The notes under the pieces: generated by a model
Database searches by the model: none
Told to the model about the DNA's origin: nothing
Seen by the model: only the letters and a program-made list of their open reading frames with translations
Assembly (NCBI GenBank): GCA_013002595.1
Contig: JABDJG010000323.1
Span: 1 to 8,998 of the forward strand
DNA: 8,998 nt
Direction of reading: 5' to 3'
From: Hyphomicrobiales bacterium
GTDB lineage: Bacteria > Pseudomonadota > Alphaproteobacteria > Rhizobiales > Aestuariivirgaceae
Translations under genes and position numbers: made by a program
Part shown: in pieces, positions 6,726-8,998 of the stretch
How the letters are laid out: each line of letters opens with the position of its first letter
Numbering within the stretch: position 1 is the first letter of the stretch

Positions 6726-6826
6726 AGCCTTAACTCCCAATATAATAAAATTCGCCGCGACCCTATCCAACCCCCCGGCCCGCCACCATAGCAGGTTGAG
6801 GCTTGTCCACAGTCGTCGGCCAATTC

Positions 6827-6856
6827 TTGCGATTGTTCTATTTTTGTTCCTAGCAT
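6827..6856 (+). promoter_or_regulatory. Candidate promoter for the ridA-like gene, enclosing the LexA box
   Basis: TTGCGA (6827-6832) and TAGCAT (6851-6856) are separated by 18 nt, and each keeps 4 of 6 sigma-70 consensus bases. The predicted transcript would start near 6863, giving a leader of about 58 nt before the ridA ATG. The LexA-type box lies entirely inside the spacer, a position that would block RNA polymerase. Promoter calls by eye are weak, and the promoter for ssb on the other strand was not resolved. Confidence 0.35.
6835..6849. promoter_or_regulatory. LexA (SOS) box GTTC-N7-GTTC
   Basis: The plus strand reads GTTC TATTTTT GTTC, a perfect match to the direct-repeat LexA operator GTTCN7GTTC known for alphaproteobacteria such as Caulobacter, Rhodobacter and rhizobia. 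The AT-rich spacer is also usual. It stands in the divergent region, about 110 nt upstream of the ssb start and 71 nt upstream of the ridA-like start. As I recall, ssb belongs to the SOS regulon of several alphaproteobacteria and shares an SOS box with divergent uvrA in some, so repression of ssb by LexA is likely; control of the plus-strand pair is an inference. Confidence 0.75.
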
Positions 6857-6920
6857 ATCGCCTTTCCGGTCGCAAGTGCTAAGGTGTACAGAACAGAACC
6901 TGCGCGAGGAGAAAACACAG

Positions 6921-7304
6921 ATGGTCACCTATTTGAACACCGACACTGCACCGCCACCATTTTCGAACTACAGCCAGGCGGTCGAGATTGCACCGGGCAG
7001 CCGGTTGATCGCCGTTTCGGGGCAGGTCGGCGTCGATCTTGATGGCAATCTTGCCGACACGGAAGCAGGCCAGCAGGAACAGACCTGGCGCAATATTCTG
7101 GCCATCCTGAAGTCGGCCAACATGGGGCCGGACAACATCGTCGAAGTAACGACTTACATTACTCCAAAGTCCAGCGTCGCGGCCTGCCGCAAGGCCCGCG
7201 ACCGCGCGCTAAAGGGCGCCAAACCGGCATCCACGTTGCTGATCATATCGGGCTTGGCAGATCCGGCCTGGATGGTGGAAATTTCTGTGGTGGCGGCAGG
7301 CTGA
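6921..7304 (+). CDS. RidA (YjgF/YER057c/UK114) family protein lacking the deaminase arginine
   Basis: The protein has 127 residues, the usual length for this trimeric small-molecule-binding family. Typical segments are FSNYSQAVEI (14-23), LIAVSGQVGVDLDGNL (29-44), QTWRNILAILKSANMG (54-69), VEVTTYI (74-80) and WMVEISVVAAG (117-127, with Glu120). In true RidA the segment PARSCVEVA carries Arg105, essential for hydrolysing the 2-aminoacrylate and 2-iminobutanoate intermediates. Here it reads KPASTLLIISG, with Ser104 at that place, so canonical imine deaminase activity is not expected and the substrate is unknown. The frame opens 15 codons earlier, but ATG at 6921 has GAGGAG 9 nt upstream and gives the normal N-terminus. 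It diverges from ssb, with a LexA-type box between them, and is followed 21 nt later by a cysteine-cluster gene, probably in one operon. Confidence 0.9.
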   Translation: MVTYLNTDTAPPPFSNYSQAVEIAPGSRLIAVSGQVGVDLDGNLADTEAGQQEQTWRNILAILKSANMGPDNIVEVTTYITPKSSVAACRKARDRALKGAKPASTLLIISGLADPAWMVEISVVAAG

Positions 7305-7325
7305 ACGGCTGTGTAGAAAGCAGCA

Positions 7326-7697
7326 ATGAGCGAGAATTACGACTGCACGAAATGCCCCGGGTATTGCTGCTCTTACCCCGTAATCGTTATCTCCAAACGG
7401 GACCTGGCCCGCATCGCGCGGCACTTCGGCATTACCGAGGAAGCGGCGCAAAAGCGTTATTGCCGCGCCGATCACGGCTACAAGCGCATTCTCAAACGCC
7501 AGGACGATGAGCATTTCGGCCGCGTCTGCCAGTTCTTCGACACAACGGCCCGCAACTGCACGATCTACAAGGTCCGTCCATCAACGTGCCGCGAGTACCC
7601 CGGCGACAAATGCGGCTATTGGGATTTTCTGAAGTTCGAGCGCGATGGCCAGAAGGACCCGGACTACGTTGCCACGACCTGGCACCATGAGGATTGA
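7326..7697 (+). CDS. YkgJ family (CxxCxxCC-type) cysteine-cluster protein
   Basis: The protein has 123 residues and nine cysteines (7, 10, 14, 15, 46, 68, 78, 88, 96). The N-terminal CTKCPGYCC (7-15) and the C-terminal pattern CQFFDTTARNCTIYKVRPSTC (written here by key residues Cys68, Cys78, Cys88), followed by REYPGDKCGYWDF, are the family hallmarks (YkgJ, formerly UPF0153). These are soluble proteins thought to hold zinc or an iron-sulfur cluster; the biochemical role is not settled. No signal peptide or membrane segment is seen. The ATG at 7326 is preceded by a modest purine stretch (AGAAAG). It follows the ridA-like gene by 21 nt and converges on recQ with a 19-nt gap that holds no visible terminator hairpin, so transcripts of the two may run into each other. 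Family call is good; function is unknown. Confidence 0.88.
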   Translation: MSENYDCTKCPGYCCSYPVIVISKRDLARIARHFGITEEAAQKRYCRADHGYKRILKRQDDEHFGRVCQFFDTTARNCTIYKVRPSTCREYPGDKCGYWDFLKFERDGQKDPDYVATTWHHED

Positions 7698-7716
7698 TTT
7701 CCGCAGCGCTGAACCA

Positions 7717-8998
7717 TCACCCATGTGCCGGGCTGTTGATCTCGTCGAGAAACAATTGCCCGAACGATTCCAGCTTCGCAGCCCCAACGCCATGCACCTC
7801 GGCCAGTTCATCGGCGGACCCCGGCGCCTTGGCCGCCATGTCGACCAGCGTCCGGTCGTGAAAAATCACATAAGCCGGAACCCCGCGTTCACTCGCCAGC
7901 CGGTAGCGCAGCTCTTTAAGCCGGGACAACAAATTGCTGGCACCGGGATCCAGGCTTGCCAACTCCACAGCCGGCGCTGATGTTTTGCGGCTGCCGCGCT
8001 CTCGCGCCGGACGCTTGTCGACCGTTTCTGCACGATACTCAAACGTTGCCTCGCCCTTGAGCAGGGCTGCACCCTTTTCGGTGATCGACAGTCCACCAAA
8101 GCCCTTGATATCGATATGCAGGAAATTGGCCGCAACCAGCTGCCGGATAAGTGCCGACCAGGCCTTGCGCGGCAAATCGGCGCCGACGCCGAACGTCGGC
8201 AACTGGTCGTGTCGGGCCCGTACCACTTTTTCCGTCGAAGTGCCGCGCAGTATGTCGGTGATATGCGCACTGCCAAAGCGTTGGCCGCTGCGATAGATCG
8301 CCGACAGGATCTTCTGCCCCTCGATCAGGCCATCTTTCAGTTCGCCCGGATCGATGCACACATCACAGTTGCCGCACGGCTCGGACGTCTCGCCGAAATA
8401 ATTGAGCAGCGCAATGCGCCGGCACGACGAGCTCTCGCAATAGGCAATCAGCGCATCGAGCCGCTTGTGCTCGCGCCGTTTGCGGTCATCACCGCCACCT
8501 TCTTCCTCGATGAACACCCGCCGCATGCGCAAGTCATCGAGCCCATAGAGCATGCAGGCCTCTGCCGGTGCACCATCACGCCCTGCCCGGCCAAATTCCT
8601 GATAATACGCCTCGATGCTGCCCGGCATGTCGGTATGAAACACAAACCGCACATCGGCCTTGTCGACCCCCATGCCAAAGGCAATGGTGGCAACCATGAT
8701 CAAGCCGGTCTCGCTCATGAACCGGTTCTGGTTCTCCTGACGCGCGCCGGCACCCATTCCGGCATGGTAAGCCAGTGCCGGATATCCCGCCTCGTTCAGC
8801 ATCCGGGCTGCTTCTTCGGTCTTCTTGCGCGAAAGGCAATAGACGATGCCGTTCTCATCCTTGTGACCGGCAACGAACGCCATCAGCTGCTTTTTCCAGT
8901 TGTTCTTGGGCGAGACCTTCAACTGGATATTGGGCCGGTCAAATCCATGTACGAACGCCTCGCCGTCACCGCCAAACAGCTTGGCAACGATATCATCG
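7717..8998 (-). CDS. recQ: ATP-dependent DNA helicase RecQ, C-terminal part (cut by window edge)
   Basis: RecQ is a 3'-5' superfamily 2 DNA helicase acting in recombination, fork repair and SOS-linked processing. The last 426 residues are visible; the family is about 600 long, so the N-terminal helicase lobe with Walker A and the DEAH-type box lies beyond the right edge. The frame runs open to 8998 through FDRPNIQLKV, so the TTG at 8920-8922 is not the real start. Visible in order: helicase motifs IV to VI (IVYCLSRKKTEEAA; VATIAFGMGVDKADVRFVFH; YYQEFGRAGRDG with its arginine fingers); the zinc-binding RecQ-Ct module (SSCRRIALLNYFGE, EPCGNCDVC; Cys192, 208, 211, 214 of the visible part); a winged helix; and one HRDC domain at about 355-420 (RLKELRYRLASERGVPAYVI, HGVGAAKLESFG). 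All key residues in the visible part are intact. It converges with the YkgJ-type gene. Confidence 0.97.
   Translation of the reverse strand, partial: DDIVAKLFGGDGEAFVHGFDRPNIQLKVSPKNNWKKQLMAFVAGHKDENGIVYCLSRKKTEEAARMLNEAGYPALAYHAGMGAGARQENQNRFMSETGLIMVATIAFGMGVDKADVRFVFHTDMPGSIEAYYQEFGRAGRDGAPAEACMLYGLDDLRMRRVFIEEEGGGDDRKRREHKRLDALIAYCESSSCRRIALLNYFGETSEPCGNCDVCIDPGELKDGLIEGQKILSAIYRSGQRFGSAHITDILRGTSTEKVVRARHDQLPTFGVGADLPRKAWSALIRQLVAANFLHIDIKGFGGLSITEKGAALLKGEATFEYRAETVDKRPARERGSRKTSAPAVELASLDPGASNLLSRLKELRYRLASERGVPAYVIFHDRTLVDMAAKAPGSADELAEVHGVGAAKLESFGQLFLDEINSPAHG

Noticed and set aside
6742..6770. TTGGAT-N17-TATTAT as the ssb promoter on the minus strand
   Set aside because: The predicted transcription start would fall in the Shine-Dalgarno sequence (6734-6738), leaving almost no leader; the real promoter is more likely nearer the LexA box.
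6803..6811. TTGTCCACA as a DnaA box
   Set aside because: It is one base off the TTATCCACA consensus and single; no cluster of boxes or AT-rich unwinding element accompanies it, so there is no case for an origin.
6726..6875. 50-codon upstream extension of the ssb frame
   Set aside because: The extension resembles no SSB sequence and overlaps the LexA box and the intergenic region; the ATG at 6723-6725 has a good ribosome site and gives tryptophans at the E. coli positions.
8920..8922. TTG as the start of recQ
   Set aside because: The frame continues upstream through FDRPNIQLKV, conserved RecQ sequence, to the window edge; the true start lies outside.

Overview
The window looks like chromosomal housekeeping sequence from an alphaproteobacterium, probably of the Rhizobiales/Hyphomicrobiales. 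This rests on the GC-rich coding sequence, the alphaproteobacterial character of GyrA, SSB and RecQ, a perfect GTTC-N7-GTTC LexA site of the alphaproteobacterial type near ssb, and gyrA lying close to coaD. No mobile element, tRNA, rRNA, CRISPR array or phage gene was seen.

Layout from left to right. (1) Minus strand, 3856 to 1: gyrA (DNA gyrase A, TTG start), then a LysE/RhtB-type exporter overlapping the gyrA stop by 4 nt, then coaD (phosphopantetheine adenylyltransferase), cut by the left edge. They are close enough to be one transcription unit. (2) 4084-5475: a small exported protein of unknown function (minus) diverges over 57 nt from a ZnT9-like cation diffusion facilitator (plus). (3) 5520-5861: another small exported protein of unknown function (minus), convergent with the transporter. 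(4) 5868-6236: noncoding, AT-richer, with several short inverted repeats. (5) 6237-6725: ssb (minus), separated from a plus-strand pair by a 195-nt intergenic region that carries the LexA-type box. (6) 6921-7697: a RidA-family protein followed 21 nt later by a YkgJ-type cysteine-cluster protein. (7) 7717-8998: recQ (minus), lacking its N-terminal part beyond the right edge.

How the genes fit together. Gyrase, SSB and RecQ all act in DNA topology, replication and repair. The LexA-type box between ssb and the ridA-like gene suggests DNA-damage control of ssb, and possibly of the RidA/YkgJ pair, because the box falls in the spacer of a candidate promoter facing ridA. The RidA-family protein lacks the arginine needed for enamine/imine deaminase activity, so it should not be annotated as a 2-iminobutanoate deaminase. 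I found no convincing undescribed multi-gene system. The points most worth a second look are the LexA box and what it controls, the non-canonical RidA beside a cysteine-cluster protein, the unusual ends and position-83 residue of GyrA, and the two small exported proteins of unknown function.
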